From: an uncultured Mucilaginibacter sp.
GTDB lineage: Bacteria; Bacteroidota; Bacteroidia; Sphingobacteriales; Sphingobacteriaceae
Reading direction: 5' to 3'
Assembly: GCF_946481715.1 (NCBI RefSeq)
Contig: NZ_CAMLOV010000035.1
Span: 1 to 40,130 of the forward strand
Length of the DNA stretch: 40,130 nucleotides
Shown here: positions 26,841 to 35,405 of the stretch, piece after piece
Layout: every line of letters starts with the position of its first letter
Position numbering within the stretch: position 1 is the first letter of the stretch
Program-made: the position numbers and the translations under genes
Notes under the pieces: model-generated
The model's input: the letters and a program-made list of their open reading frames with translations, nothing else
Databases searched by the model: none
What the model was told of the DNA's origin: nothing

Positions 26841-27321
26841 TTGTTTTCTTTTTTAAGTATTGCCTCGCCCTAAACAGGTAAACCTTAACTTGTGCTTCAC
26901 TGATGTCGAGGACGGCGGCAATTTCCTTGTACTCCATTTCTTCAATTTCGCGCAGGTGTAATATATCCCTTTGCAACTGTGGCAACTTGCTTATCAGGCT
27001 ATAAAACCTCAAGCGCAGCTCCGCAATTACAATGTTGCTTTCTGTTTCGTTTTCGCCGGTTTGTTCGGTAATGTCGTCTAAAGATATATAAGCCCGTGTC
27101 TTGTCTTTCTTTACTTTATTAAGGTAAATATTACGTACCATCCGCATAGCATAAGCTTCAAAGCTTTGCCAGCCGGCCCAACTATCCTTTAGCTCCCACA
27201 ACTTCAGAACAGTTTCCTGGTAAATATCCTCTGCATCATCCACATTTTTTGTAAGCGACAACGCAAAGCGGTAAAGCTTAGGCCGGCAATCTAAAATTTG
27301 ATCATGATGCGAACTATTCAT
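26827..27321 (-). CDS. ECF RNA polymerase sigma factor (first of two)
   Basis: 164 aa. Region 2 (LYRFALSLTKNVDDAEDIYQ, ETVLKLWELKDSW, FEAYAMRMVRNIYLNKVKK) and region 4 (LISKLPQLQRDILHLREIEE, MEYKEIAAVLDISEAQVKVY) are both complete, without region 3, as in ECF factors. It directs RNA polymerase to promoters of the GTAAC / GTC type. The promoter at 27329-27357, with the same form as that of the other ECF gene here, predicts autoregulation. Coupled to the anti-sigma gene through a 14-base overlap. Confidence 0.93.
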   Translation of the reverse strand: MNSSHHDQILDCRPKLYRFALSLTKNVDDAEDIYQETVLKLWELKDSWAGWQSFEAYAMRMVRNIYLNKVKKDKTRAYISLDDITEQTGENETESNIVIAELRLRFYSLISKLPQLQRDILHLREIEEMEYKEIAAVLDISEAQVKVYLFRARQYLKKKTNGKR

Positions 27322-27328
27322 TTATGTG

Positions 27329-27357
27329 GGAGACAAAAAGGCTGGTACAAAAGTTAC
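27329..27357 (-). promoter_or_regulatory. ECF-type promoter of the first sigma operon
   Basis: Minus strand GTAACT (27357-27352), 17 bases, GTCTCC (27334-27329), 8 bases before the sigma start codon. Same box pair and spacing as at 35962-35990 and 36237-36265, with variation in the -10 half. Confidence 0.6.
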
Positions 27358-27427
27358 ATTTATTTTAAAATGCGTTGCTGCAGTTTTGGTAATGACTGGC
27401 AGGCAACGGCTACATGGACGTGTTTAA

Positions 27428-27460
27428 AATAAAAAAGCCCCGGTCTTTCAACCAGGGCTT
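27428..27460 (-). terminator. Terminator of sucD
   Basis: Minus strand AAGCCCTGGT, loop TGAAAG, ACCGGGGCTT, then TTTTATTTT. All ten pairs form with one G-U on this strand. Confidence 0.85.
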
Positions 27461-27500
27461 CAAATATTATCAGGTGCAAATCACCTTTCAGCTTTTGCCT

Positions 27501-28379
27501 TTATGCTAACTTCGCCAACTCCTCTGCCATGGCAGCGCCAATTTCGGCAGGAGATTCTACTACGCGGATACCACACTCGCGCATGATGGCCATTTTTGCA
27601 GCTGCGGTATCATCGGCACCGCCAACAATTGCGCCTGCGTGGCCCATACGGCGGCCCGGAGGCGCTGTTTGGCCGGCAATAAAGCCAACCACCGGTTTGG
27701 TACCATTTGCCTGTATCCAGCGGGCAGCTTCGGCTTCCATGCCACCGCCTATCTCGCCTATCATAATAATACCGTGGGTATCCGGGTCGTTCATCAATAA
27801 TTCAACCGCTTCTTTGGTTGGGGTACCGATGATCGGGTCGCCGCCAATACCTATAGCAGTTGTAATGCCTAAACCGGCTTTCACCACCTGGTCAACCGCC
27901 TCGTAAGTAAGCGTACCCGATTTTGAAACCACGCCTACATTACCTTTTTTGAAGATAAAGCCCGGCATAATACCAATTTTGCTTTCATCAGCAGTGATAA
28001 TGCCCGGGCAGTTTGGCCCAATCAGGCGTGCATCCTTATCTGATAAATATTCTTTAACCTCAATCATATCCTTTGTAGGGATACCTTCGGTAATACAAAC
28101 TATAACCTTAATGCCCGCTTCGGCAGCTTCCATAATAGCATCGGCGCCAAACGGCGGCGGTACAAAAATGATAGATACATCGGCACCGGTTGCAACAACC
28201 GCATCTTTTACGGTGTTAAAAACAGGCTTGCCTAAATGTGTTTGGCCGCCTTTGCCAGGTGTAACGCCACCTACCAGTTGGGTACCATACTCAATCATTT
28301 GTTCCGCATGATAGGTACCTTCTTTGCCGGTAAAACCCTGCACTATTACTTTAGAATTTTTATTTACGAGAACGCTCAT
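27501..28379 (-). CDS. sucD: Succinate-CoA ligase (ADP/GDP-forming), alpha subunit
   Basis: 292 aa, standard length. With SucB/SucC it makes succinate plus ATP or GTP from succinyl-CoA in the TCA cycle; cytoplasmic. CoA-binding Rossmann start [20 protein letters not shown], the ligase signature around [20 protein letters not shown], and the phosphorylated His H247 in [12 protein letters not shown]. The beta-subunit gene sucC is not adjacent; separation of the two is common in Bacteroidota. It has its own good promoter at 28402-28432 and terminator at 27428-27460, so it is a single-gene unit. Confidence 0.97.
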   Translation of the reverse strand: MSVLVNKNSKVIVQGFTGKEGTYHAEQMIEYGTQLVGGVTPGKGGQTHLGKPVFNTVKDAVVATGADVSIIFVPPPFGADAIMEAAEAGIKVIVCITEGIPTKDMIEVKEYLSDKDARLIGPNCPGIITADESKIGIMPGFIFKKGNVGVVSKSGTLTYEAVDQVVKAGLGITTAIGIGGDPIIGTPTKEAVELLMNDPDTHGIIMIGEIGGGMEAEAARWIQANGTKPVVGFIAGQTAPPGRRMGHAGAIVGGADDTAAAKMAIMRECGIRVVESPAEIGAAMAEELAKLA

Positions 28380-28401
28380 CGGCTTTTTGATTTTTGTATG
28401 G

Positions 28402-28432
28402 CAAAGCTAAAGTTATTGCCCTTAAAGTCAAA
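28402..28432 (-). promoter_or_regulatory. Bacteroidota-type promoter of sucD
   Basis: TTTG (28432-28429), 19 bases, TAGCTTTG (28409-28402) on the minus strand, 22 bases before the ATG. Fits the primary sigma consensus TTTG-N19-TAnnTTTG exactly. Confidence 0.85.
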
Positions 28433-28605
28433 TTAAATTTTAGCTACGGTTTATTTTTTACACAAGTGTGAGGGCATACCAATAACTATCCCCGGCAGGG
28501 GTAAAACAAGGGAATTTTATCGAAAAATAACAAAGCGCGTAGTAACAGCAAAAACACATACCGCCATTGGGTACTGAGGCGGGCTGCTTGTTTATTATAC
28601 GGCAA

Positions 28606-28830
28606 TTACTGCAAGGGGTTTGTAAGCTTAAGGTACGGCATGCGTTCGCTTCCAACTTTGGCCAGGGGTATAGGCTGTGCTATCTTACCAGGGCCGCTGC
28701 TTAAATTGTACACCAATAATATTATTAGTGGAACCATAAAAAGTAAAAGCACCCCCAAACAAATCATTATATAAATGATGCCGGATAACTGGGGGAGAAA
28801 GCCGCGTTCATGGTTAAATGTTGTTTTCAT
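28606..28830 (-). CDS. Small membrane protein, hypothetical
   Basis: 74 aa with one long hydrophobic segment (about 17-43, SGIIYIMICLGVLLLFMVPL) and a polar C-terminal tail (AQPIPLAKVGSERMPYLKLT). Plausible as a small inner-membrane protein. Preceded by no clear ribosome site, and no family is recognised; it could be a chance frame. Confidence 0.4.
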   Translation of the reverse strand: MKTTFNHERGFLPQLSGIIYIMICLGVLLLFMVPLIILLVYNLSSGPGKIAQPIPLAKVGSERMPYLKLTNPLQ

Positions 28831-29324
28831 ATATGTAGCCCGGTATTAATTACACCTATTGATGAATAATAACCAGCAGTTAAAGGAATTGTTTACGCAG
28901 AAAACATTTTTTTCAATTAAAATACTTTCTGCTACCGCCGGAAGCATCAAAAGGCCATTTTATACCTGTATAAACGTAATGTTTTGTTTTTTCTTGTACG
29001 GCCAAACGGGTAAATAGTTGCCCCTGGGCCATTTATAAACCACGCTGCCCACTCGTTAAATACATCCTCACCAGATTTAAAAGCGGCCGGGCTTTATAGC
29101 TATACGAGGTTGTATTTAGGCTAAAGATATGTAATTTTCTTGATACAATAGCAGCGGATAGCATGCATTAATAAAACTTTTTATGCCCCGCAGGCTATTG
29201 GATAACACAGGCATGGGTTAACAACTTTAAACAAATTGTTAAAAATACCACCCCTCATTTTATTGTTAAAGAATGTTAAACATTTATTGCCTTTAGCATC
29301 AGCGAGTTAATTTTATGGCACCAA
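28831..29324. other. Gene-free stretch, nothing recognised
   Basis: No ORF of note on either strand, no clear hairpin repeat and no convincing promoter pair. AT-rich from about 29210 to the next start. Confidence 0.5.
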
Positions 29325-30092
29325 ATGAAAGGCCTGCTGCTGATACTATTCCTTTTTCTCGTTGCCGGGGCCAATGCGCAGGTAATTAGCGGCAAGGTAA
29401 TTGACAAGGACACCCGCCTGCCTATGGCATATATCGTCGTCGCCTCCAACTCCGGCACAGCTTTTACCGATGATAAAGGCATGTTTACGCTGAGGATAAC
29501 CGGTAATTTTGACACCATCCGCATTAATACGATGGGTTATAAACCATTTAAAATGCCGGTAAGCCGCTGGGGCAGTTTTATGCGGGTGGTAGAGATGGAG
29601 GTAAAGTACACGCAGCTTGGCGAGGTAAGCATTAAGGCGAAGCGCAATTATTTTAAAGATTCGGTAAGCCTGCGGCAGGAGTACGCCAAACAATTCAATT
29701 TCAGGGGGCCAAAATTCAACGAGATCGTCCGCATGCCATCCGCAGCTATGCCGTTTGCAGGCATCACCATTGATGTGGGCAACCTGTTTAGGGCCATCAA
29801 CAAAAAACACAGCCGCGATTACAGACTACAGCAAGTATTATTGCGCGATGAGCGCGAAAGCCACGTAAGCGCGCGCTTTACCAAAACACTTGTAAATAGC
29901 ATCACCGCTTTGCAGGGCGATTCGCTGGAGAATTTCATAAGCAGTTGCCGCCCATCAGCTGTAGCGCTGGATAAGTTAAACGATTATGATTTGATCCAAT
30001 ACATTAAAACTAACCTGGTAAAATTCAGGTTAAATGGCGGCAGGAAGGATGAATTGCCCAGGATGCTAAAGGAAGGGGAATCGTTGGAGTAA
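29325..30092 (+). CDS. Exported protein with carboxypeptidase-regulatory-like domain
   Basis: 255 aa. Signal peptide MKGLLLILFLFLVAGANAQ, then a CarboxypepD_reg-like beta sandwich (ISGKVIDKDTRLPMAYIVVA, TDDKGMFTLRI, INTMGYKPFKMPV) of about 80 residues, the same fold that leads SusC/TonB-dependent receptors. The rest (about 100-255) is charged, with helices SVSLRQEYAKQFNF and QALQ-like segments, and shows no barrel, so it is a free-standing member. Role unknown; surface or periplasm expected. Confidence 0.85.
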   Translation: MKGLLLILFLFLVAGANAQVISGKVIDKDTRLPMAYIVVASNSGTAFTDDKGMFTLRITGNFDTIRINTMGYKPFKMPVSRWGSFMRVVEMEVKYTQLGEVSIKAKRNYFKDSVSLRQEYAKQFNFRGPKFNEIVRMPSAAMPFAGITIDVGNLFRAINKKHSRDYRLQQVLLRDERESHVSARFTKTLVNSITALQGDSLENFISSCRPSAVALDKLNDYDLIQYIKTNLVKFRLNGGRKDELPRMLKEGESLE

Positions 30093-30195
30093 CAATGATG
30101 ATGTTTAGCAAAAACAATTTTATTACCAGGGGCCAATTGTTAACTTTATCCTCGTGTGCCTGCAAGCCTTTGCCCGGCGCATAAACCAATTAACC

Positions 30196-32652
30196 ATGAA
30201 ACAATTATTACCCCTCTGCTGCTTTTTGCTACTTTCGGTAGCCGCATCTGCCCAAAAAAACCAGCATGCCGGCTTTCCCGCCCGCATTACCCCGTTTGAT
30301 AAAGGATGGCTGTTTACAAAGGATAGTGTTACCCGTGCCGAGCAGGTAACATTTAGCGATACCCGTTGGCAGAAAGTTGAACTACCGCATGATTGGAGCA
30401 TTGAAGACCTGCCCAACCAAACCGCCGGCGAAACCGTTGGCCCTTTTACAAAAAGCGCTGTTGGCAAAGGTGCTACAGGTTTTACCCTCGGCGGCACCGG
30501 CTGGTACCGCAAACGGTTTGTAACCGGCAAAGAGATGCAAGGCAAACTTGTCAATATTAATTTTGATGGCGTTTATATGAATTCGGACGTGTGGCTAAAC
30601 GGGCACCATTTAGGCAACCACCCTTACGGTTACACGCCATTTTATTATGATTTAACGCCTTACCTAAACGCGCCGGGGCAGCAAAACATTTTAGCCGTAA
30701 GGGTAAAAAACGAGGGGCGGAATTCGCGGTGGTACAGCGGCTCGGGCATATACCGCCATGTGTGGTTAACTACTACCAATATTACGCATATCATTCCCTG
30801 GGGAATATATATTACCACCCCAACGGCATCAGCAAAAACTGCTGCAGTTACTATTAAAACAACGCTAAACAAGGGCAAAGTGGCCAACGGTAAAGTAACG
30901 CTGGTTACCACCCTTATAGGCCCCGGCGGAAAGATCGCAGCTGTATCTCACAAAAGCCTTTATGTTGCCAATAGTGCGTTACTGGCCGATTCGCAAACCC
31001 TGGTAGTACCGCAACCCGTTTTATGGGATGTAAATGCCCCCCGCCTTTACAAAGCCGTTTCGGAAATTAAAGTTAACGGCAAAGTTACCGACCACGTAGA
31101 AACGCCCTTCGGTATCCGTACCATACAAATAGATGCCGCCACCGGCTTTATGCTAAACGGCAAAAGAGTACTGCTTAAAGGCGGCTGCATCCATCACGAC
31201 AATGGCCCGCTTGGTGCAGTTGCCATTGGCCGTGCGGAAGAACGGAAAATTGAACTATTAAAACGCAACGGTTACAACGCCATACGCACCAGCCACAATC
31301 CGCCATCGAAGGAGTTGCTTGATGCCTGCGACCGGCTGGGCATGCTGGTAATTGATGAAGCTTTCGATATGTGGCAGAAAGGTAAAAACCCTGCCGATTA
31401 TCACCTGTATTTTGATGAATGGAGCCACAAAGATTTGGAAGCGATGATCCTGCGCGACCGCAACCATCCGTCGGTGGTCATCTGGAGCATAGGCAACGAG
31501 ATAGCCGAGCGCGTTGATAGCGCCGGGCTGGCCATCACCAAAAAACTGGTTGCCGGGGCACACTATTTAGACCCTACCCGCCCGGTAACCGAAGCGCTGT
31601 GCAGTTTTTGGGAGCCCGCCAATCAGGGCAAAACATGGGCATCAACCGCGCCGGGCTTTGCCATACTTGACGCCGGGGGATACAATTACCAGCTAAAAGA
31701 ATACGAGGCGGACCACAAACTGTACCCAAACCGGCTTATGATAGGTACCGAATCTTTCCCTACAGAGGCCTTGGAAAACTGGACAATGGTTGAGCAACAC
31801 CCGTATTTACTTGGCGATTTTGTATGGACAGCAGTGGATTACCTGGGCGAAGCATCTATAGGTAATACGCGGCTGGATACTGTTAAAAGCATGAAATTTG
31901 ACCTGGGCTGGCCATGGTATAACGCCTGGTGCGGCGATATAGACCTTATTGGCAACAAAAAACCACAAAGCTATTACCGCGATGTAGTTTGGCGGCAAAA
32001 GCCAATTGCTATGGCCGTGCACATGCCCGTATCAAAAACCCTGATAGAAAATGTAAGCCCCTGGGGATGGCCGCTTGAATTGCAAAGCTGGACCTGGCCC
32101 GGCAACGAAGGAAAGGATTTAGAAGTGCGGGTATTTTCGCGCGCAGCAACGGTGCGGCTGTTGCTGAATGGCAAAACGATAGGCGAACAGCAAATCCCGC
32201 CCGGCAGTATTACCGCCGTTTTTAAGGTGCCCTACCAGCCGGGTACATTAACTGCCGTAAATGTTACCGGCGGCAAAGCAAGCGATAGCATTTCATTTAA
32301 AACAGCCGGCAAAGCAAAACGGATAAGGCTAATTGCCGATAGGGCCCTGATCAGCAATAGCAGGGATGCCCTCTCCTATGTAACGGTTGAGGTGGTGGAT
32401 GCTAACAACCAGCTTGTGCCGGATGCCGAAATACCAATACACTTTACCGTAAGTGGTGCCGGCGAACTGGCCGCCGCGGGCAATGCCAGCCCCAACCAAC
32501 CGGCAAGTTTCCGCCTGCCGCAAAGCAACACCTTCCGCGGGCGATGCATAGCAATACTTAGGCCAACAGATAAAACCGGCACCATACATTTAACAGCAAG
32601 CGCACCGGGGCTACTGCCGGCAGAAGTCGAGGTGGTTGTTGAGGAAAAATAA
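30196..32652 (+). CDS. Glycoside hydrolase family 2 (beta-galactosidase-like)
   Basis: 818 aa with signal peptide MKQLLPLCCFLLLSVAASAQ, so periplasmic or surface. Order: sugar-binding jelly roll (FDKGWLFTKDSV, VELPHDWSIEDLPN, GWYRKRFVTG), Ig-like domain, TIM barrel with acid/base E435 in VVIWSIGNE and nucleophile E519 in MIGTESFP, then C-terminal DUF4982-like and Ig-like domains (YVTVEVVDANNQLVPDAEI). Hallmarks RLMIGTE and GNEIAERVD support beta-galactosidase, but beta-glucuronidase or mannosidase activity cannot be ruled out. No SusC/D or other CAZyme gene is next to it here. ATG at 30196 is chosen over an upstream one for the signal peptide. Confidence 0.93.
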   Translation: MKQLLPLCCFLLLSVAASAQKNQHAGFPARITPFDKGWLFTKDSVTRAEQVTFSDTRWQKVELPHDWSIEDLPNQTAGETVGPFTKSAVGKGATGFTLGGTGWYRKRFVTGKEMQGKLVNINFDGVYMNSDVWLNGHHLGNHPYGYTPFYYDLTPYLNAPGQQNILAVRVKNEGRNSRWYSGSGIYRHVWLTTTNITHIIPWGIYITTPTASAKTAAVTIKTTLNKGKVANGKVTLVTTLIGPGGKIAAVSHKSLYVANSALLADSQTLVVPQPVLWDVNAPRLYKAVSEIKVNGKVTDHVETPFGIRTIQIDAATGFMLNGKRVLLKGGCIHHDNGPLGAVAIGRAEERKIELLKRNGYNAIRTSHNPPSKELLDACDRLGMLVIDEAFDMWQKGKNPADYHLYFDEWSHKDLEAMILRDRNHPSVVIWSIGNEIAERVDSAGLAITKKLVAGAHYLDPTRPVTEALCSFWEPANQGKTWASTAPGFAILDAGGYNYQLKEYEADHKLYPNRLMIGTESFPTEALENWTMVEQHPYLLGDFVWTAVDYLGEASIGNTRLDTVKSMKFDLGWPWYNAWCGDIDLIGNKKPQSYYRDVVWRQKPIAMAVHMPVSKTLIENVSPWGWPLELQSWTWPGNEGKDLEVRVFSRAATVRLLLNGKTIGEQQIPPGSITAVFKVPYQPGTLTAVNVTGGKASDSISFKTAGKAKRIRLIADRALISNSRDALSYVTVEVVDANNQLVPDAEIPIHFTVSGAGELAAAGNASPNQPASFRLPQSNTFRGRCIAILRPTDKTGTIHLTASAPGLLPAEVEVVVEEK

Positions 32653-32688
32653 TTTATTTTTTTGGAGTTGTAACGAGCGAAATTTTAC

Positions 32689-33033
32689 GTGCTTATTTTA
32701 ACGATACTTATGACATTAATCGTAGGGTTTGGCGATCTACAGTCGAGAGGGACTGATTCAGGTGGCGATATTATTTATCATCATCAAGGATTGCCTTTTA
32801 CCGGTGTAATACAAGAACGGATGGACGATATCTTGGTAGGTGAAGCGGAATTCACAGACGGGCATCGGGGAGGTGTGCAACGCGAGTATGATAGGCATAA
32901 TGGCCAATTATTGGAAGAATACACTATTCGTTTTAATAAAATGGAAGGCGATTTTAAGGAGTGGAATAATAATGGAATCTTGATTAGCCACACTGTATGG
33001 TTGAACGGGAAATGTATAGAAACAAAACTTTAA
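32689..33033 (+). CDS. YwqK-like (MORN-repeat-type) protein
   Basis: 114 aa from a GTG at 32689; an ATG at 32710 would give 107 aa and also fits. It shows the repeated pattern of YwqK/MORN-like proteins: GLPFTGVIQERMDD, FTDGHRGGVQREYDRHNGQL, FKEWNNNGILISHTVWLNGK. Often annotated as antitoxin YwqK-like, though function in Bacteroidota is unproven. The hydrophobic start (LILTILMTLIVGFG) may be a weak export signal. Sits 36 bases after the GH2 gene. Confidence 0.65.
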   Translation: MLILTILMTLIVGFGDLQSRGTDSGGDIIYHHQGLPFTGVIQERMDDILVGEAEFTDGHRGGVQREYDRHNGQLLEEYTIRFNKMEGDFKEWNNNGILISHTVWLNGKCIETKL

Positions 33034-33099
33034 CCATTTCATCGTCACAACAGTGTCTATCGATAAATTTAAGTTAACCCATAAATTCCGGCACCGAAT

Positions 33100-33365
33100 T
33101 ACGTCGGCCCCAAACAAAATAGTCCGCATTGCGGACGGCCAATTTTGTAGCAACGGGTTTCAACCCGTTGTTGCATCAAATCATACAAAGCGAGTTCCGT
33201 AGGAACGTGGCATATTTGACGGGCGAAAATGGATATTATATGTCCCGAGCCTACCGCTCTCTATTATTTGTGTCGCTTTAGTTAATTGATTAAAATCCGT
33301 TGCTACAATATTTATCGAGGCTCTGCCTCTTTAAATAGATCCATCCGTTTTATGAGTTAACTTAA
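33100..33365. repeat. Cluster of palindromic intergenic repeats
   Basis: Holds GTCCGC-ATT-GCGGAC (33122-33136), CAACGGGTT-TC-AACCCGTTG (33151-33170), GTTCC-gta-GGAAC (33194-33206) and an aggctctgcctct word near 33319. These are recurrent repeat words of Bacteroidota genomes. The segment also contains unpaired spacer text and no gene; with 33034-33099 it makes up the gap after the YwqK-like gene. Confidence 0.6.
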
Positions 33366-33437
33366 ATTCGCTATAGGACCCCGCGCAGCAGTACAGGCAA
33401 CCTGTTTGCAAATTGGTTATGATGCCGGGGTGACTTC

Positions 33438-33521
33438 AAAGTCTCCCCTTCCGGGGAGATTATTCACAGTTGTTTTCTTTTCTATAGGCGTTCATGAAGG
33501 CTTCGCCGTTTAGAGGGGGCT
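33438..33521. mobile_element. MITE-like repeat, third copy
   Basis: AAGTCTCCCCTTCCGGGGAG at the left and TTTAGAGGGGGCT at the right match the two ends of 8405-8497 and of 16456-16570 (reverse complement). The interior ttcatgaaggcttcgccg is shared with 16456-16570. Ends 2 bases before the stop of the truncated anti-sigma copy. Confidence 0.7.
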
Positions 33522-33523
33522 AT

Positions 33524-33668
33524 TTACCCGGCGCCGCTCACCTCGCGCCGCCTTGTCCTGAAAAAATAATCCACCAACAGCAACATGCTTACAGGAATTA
33601 AATACGGCAAAACGGAGCCAGTTATTTTCACTACCCCCATAGCTGTGCCAGCAAAATTATTCGAAATA
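33524..33668 (-). pseudogene. 3' fragment of an anti-sigma gene
   Basis: Minus strand reads NFAGTAMGVVKITGSVLPYL, IPVSMLLLVDYFFRTRRREV and stop, matching the end of the anti-sigma gene at 34919-35404 (NFAGTAIGVVKIAGSVLLYL). The N-terminal two thirds are absent and the homology begins right at the methyltransferase stop. No start codon of its own. Confidence 0.8.
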
Positions 33669-33674
33669 AGTCCG

Positions 33675-34295
33675 TTATTTGACGTTTTGCTTTTCAAAGC
33701 TGCAAAACAAGAAATTTTGCTTGGTTTGAAACGGCGTAATGTGGTCTTCGCGGATACAACGAATCTTCTTAAAGCCTTTTCGTAGCTGGCTTTGCAATTG
33801 ATCTTCCGTATATTGTTTAATGGGAAGGCCGCTGCATTTTTCCGGTCCGTTCTCCGAAAAAGTGCCGACGACAAGATAATTGCAGCAGGCATTGCCTGCA
33901 ATATTTAAATAAGCTGCTATTTGATTTTCACCCGTTAAAAAATGAAAAGTTGCCCGGTCGTGCCATAAGTCGTAATGCTCATCGGTTTTAAATGTTGTAA
34001 TATCCGAAACCACCCATTTAACCATTTTACTTTGAACTCCAAGCCTGGCTTTGGCTTTCTCAATGGCGGCCTCAGAAATATCCAGCACGGTGATGTTTTC
34101 ATACCCACCTTGTAATAGGAAATCCACCAACTTGCTGTCGCCGCCGCCAATATCAATGATACTGGAATTTTTGGGCAAGTCAAAACCATGAATAAAATCC
34201 AGGGAAGTTTTCGGGACGGACTGCGTCCAGCTTACTTCGTCAGGCGTTTTATTCAAATAAACGTTTTCCCAATGTGCTTTTTGATTATCTTTCAT
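33675..34295 (-). CDS. Class I SAM-dependent methyltransferase
   Basis: 206 aa. The AdoMet-binding fold is clear: motif I SSIIDIGGGDSKLVDFLL, then ENITVLDISEAAIEKAKARL, DITTF and YDLWHDRATFHFLTGENQIA. The opening AHWENVYLNKTPDEVSWTQS is the common start of a family often annotated as class I methyltransferases acting on small molecules; thiol or metalloid methylation has been proposed for relatives. Cytoplasmic. It is divergent from the rhodanese-like gene. A piece of an anti-sigma gene abuts its 3' end, a sign of rearrangement. Confidence 0.9.
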   Translation of the reverse strand: MKDNQKAHWENVYLNKTPDEVSWTQSVPKTSLDFIHGFDLPKNSSIIDIGGGDSKLVDFLLQGGYENITVLDISEAAIEKAKARLGVQSKMVKWVVSDITTFKTDEHYDLWHDRATFHFLTGENQIAAYLNIAGNACCNYLVVGTFSENGPEKCSGLPIKQYTEDQLQSQLRKGFKKIRCIREDHITPFQTKQNFLFCSFEKQNVK

Positions 34296-34342
34296 CGATA
34301 AACCTCATCTTTATACGCTAAATGTCTTGATAATTCTTTACC

Positions 34343-34816
34343 ATGAAAAATAAAATATTATTGGTCGCGATTTTCTTTTTTACTTCGGCCATGTACTCAG
34401 TTTCACATGCACAAACTTCCCCAAAAACTTTACCCTTACCCCTGGATAATTACCCATGGAAAGAAAATGAATTAATGAAGCCATCAGTTTTGGCTGCCAA
34501 GATTGCGGCACATAAAAGCGATTTGCCGATTATACTTAATATCGGAGCGGTCGAAGATATCCAAAGCGCTGTACATATAGGCGCAGCGAGTAAGACAGCT
34601 AACTTAACAAAATTAAAAAACAACGTTTCGGCACAAGCCAAAAGCAAACTAATTGTGATCTATTGTGGCTGTTGCCCATTTCCTAAATGCCCGAATATTA
34701 GGCCGGCATTTTTGGAATTGAAAAAATTAGGTTTCACCAATATTAAATTATTAAACCTTCCCGTTAACCTAAAAACGGATTGGATTTCCAAGGGCTACCC
34801 GTTGGCAGGAAGTTAA
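34343..34816 (+). CDS. Secreted rhodanese-like protein
   Basis: 157 aa with a signal peptide (MKNKILLVAIFFFTSAMYSV ... SHAQ). The mature part follows the rhodanese-like order: LMKPSVLAAKIAAHKSDLPI, ILNIGAVEDIQ, then the active-site Cys loop IVIYCGCCPFPKCPNIRPAF, LKKLGFTNIKLLNLP. The CGCCPFPKCP loop is a characteristic variant in Bacteroidota and could carry sulfur or bind metal. Divergent from the methyltransferase, with 47 bases between. The domain ends close to a normal length, so I read it as complete. Confidence 0.8.
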   Translation: MKNKILLVAIFFFTSAMYSVSHAQTSPKTLPLPLDNYPWKENELMKPSVLAAKIAAHKSDLPIILNIGAVEDIQSAVHIGAASKTANLTKLKNNVSAQAKSKLIVIYCGCCPFPKCPNIRPAFLELKKLGFTNIKLLNLPVNLKTDWISKGYPLAGS

Positions 34817-34918
34817 ACCCAAATTGGCTACCTGAGCAAAATGGTTTATAAGGAAATAAAACCAGAGGCCCAATTAGCTGATTTCATACAAGTGATTTAT
34901 GACCCGGCGGAGACGGCC

Positions 34919-35404
34919 TTACGGGGTCAACTGCTGCCGCCTTGTCCTGAAAAAATAATCTACCAACAGCAATACGCTTAAAGGGATCAAGTACAGCAAC
35001 ACCGATCCGGCAATTTTCACCACCCCTATAGCTGTGCCTGCAAAATTTAAACTCAGGCCCGAAAAGTAAGAGCTGTTTTGCAAATGGCCCAAGGTGTACC
35101 GCGAATTAACTAAAGCAACAAGCAGCAAAGCGATAAAAACACCCGAAACAATCAATTTAACCTTCGGGGTCATGACGGCTTCGGGTGCTTTACTTGCTGC
35201 CGGCTGGATTTGAGCCATTAAATTCTCTGTGAAGCCAACAGATGGCTCTGCTACAAGCTCTTGCTTTATAGCAGCTAACAAAGCAGGTTTTAAATTCAAT
35301 TCCTCCTGCGCCTGCACCATTTTCATAATATTATCGGTAAAGGCAGCGCCCGGCTCCTCCAAATCGATACTTTGAATAAGTTTTTTGAATTTATCGTCCT
35401 TCAT
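34919..35404 (-). CDS. Membrane anti-sigma factor (second)
   Basis: 161 aa. The N-terminal half contains two related turns, EEPGAAFTDNIMKMV and AEPSVGFTENLMAQI, about 34 residues apart. Two membrane segments follow (about 83-100 and 122-149), ending in YFFRTRR. Starts 1 base after the sigma stop codon, so co-translated. Presumed to sequester the sigma factor at the membrane. Its last ~45 codons exist again as a fragment at 33524-33668. Confidence 0.7.
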   Translation of the reverse strand: MKDDKFKKLIQSIDLEEPGAAFTDNIMKMVQAQEELNLKPALLAAIKQELVAEPSVGFTENLMAQIQPAASKAPEAVMTPKVKLIVSGVFIALLLVALVNSRYTLGHLQNSSYFSGLSLNFAGTAIGVVKIAGSVLLYLIPLSVLLLVDYFFRTRRQQLTP

Positions 35405-35405
35405 T

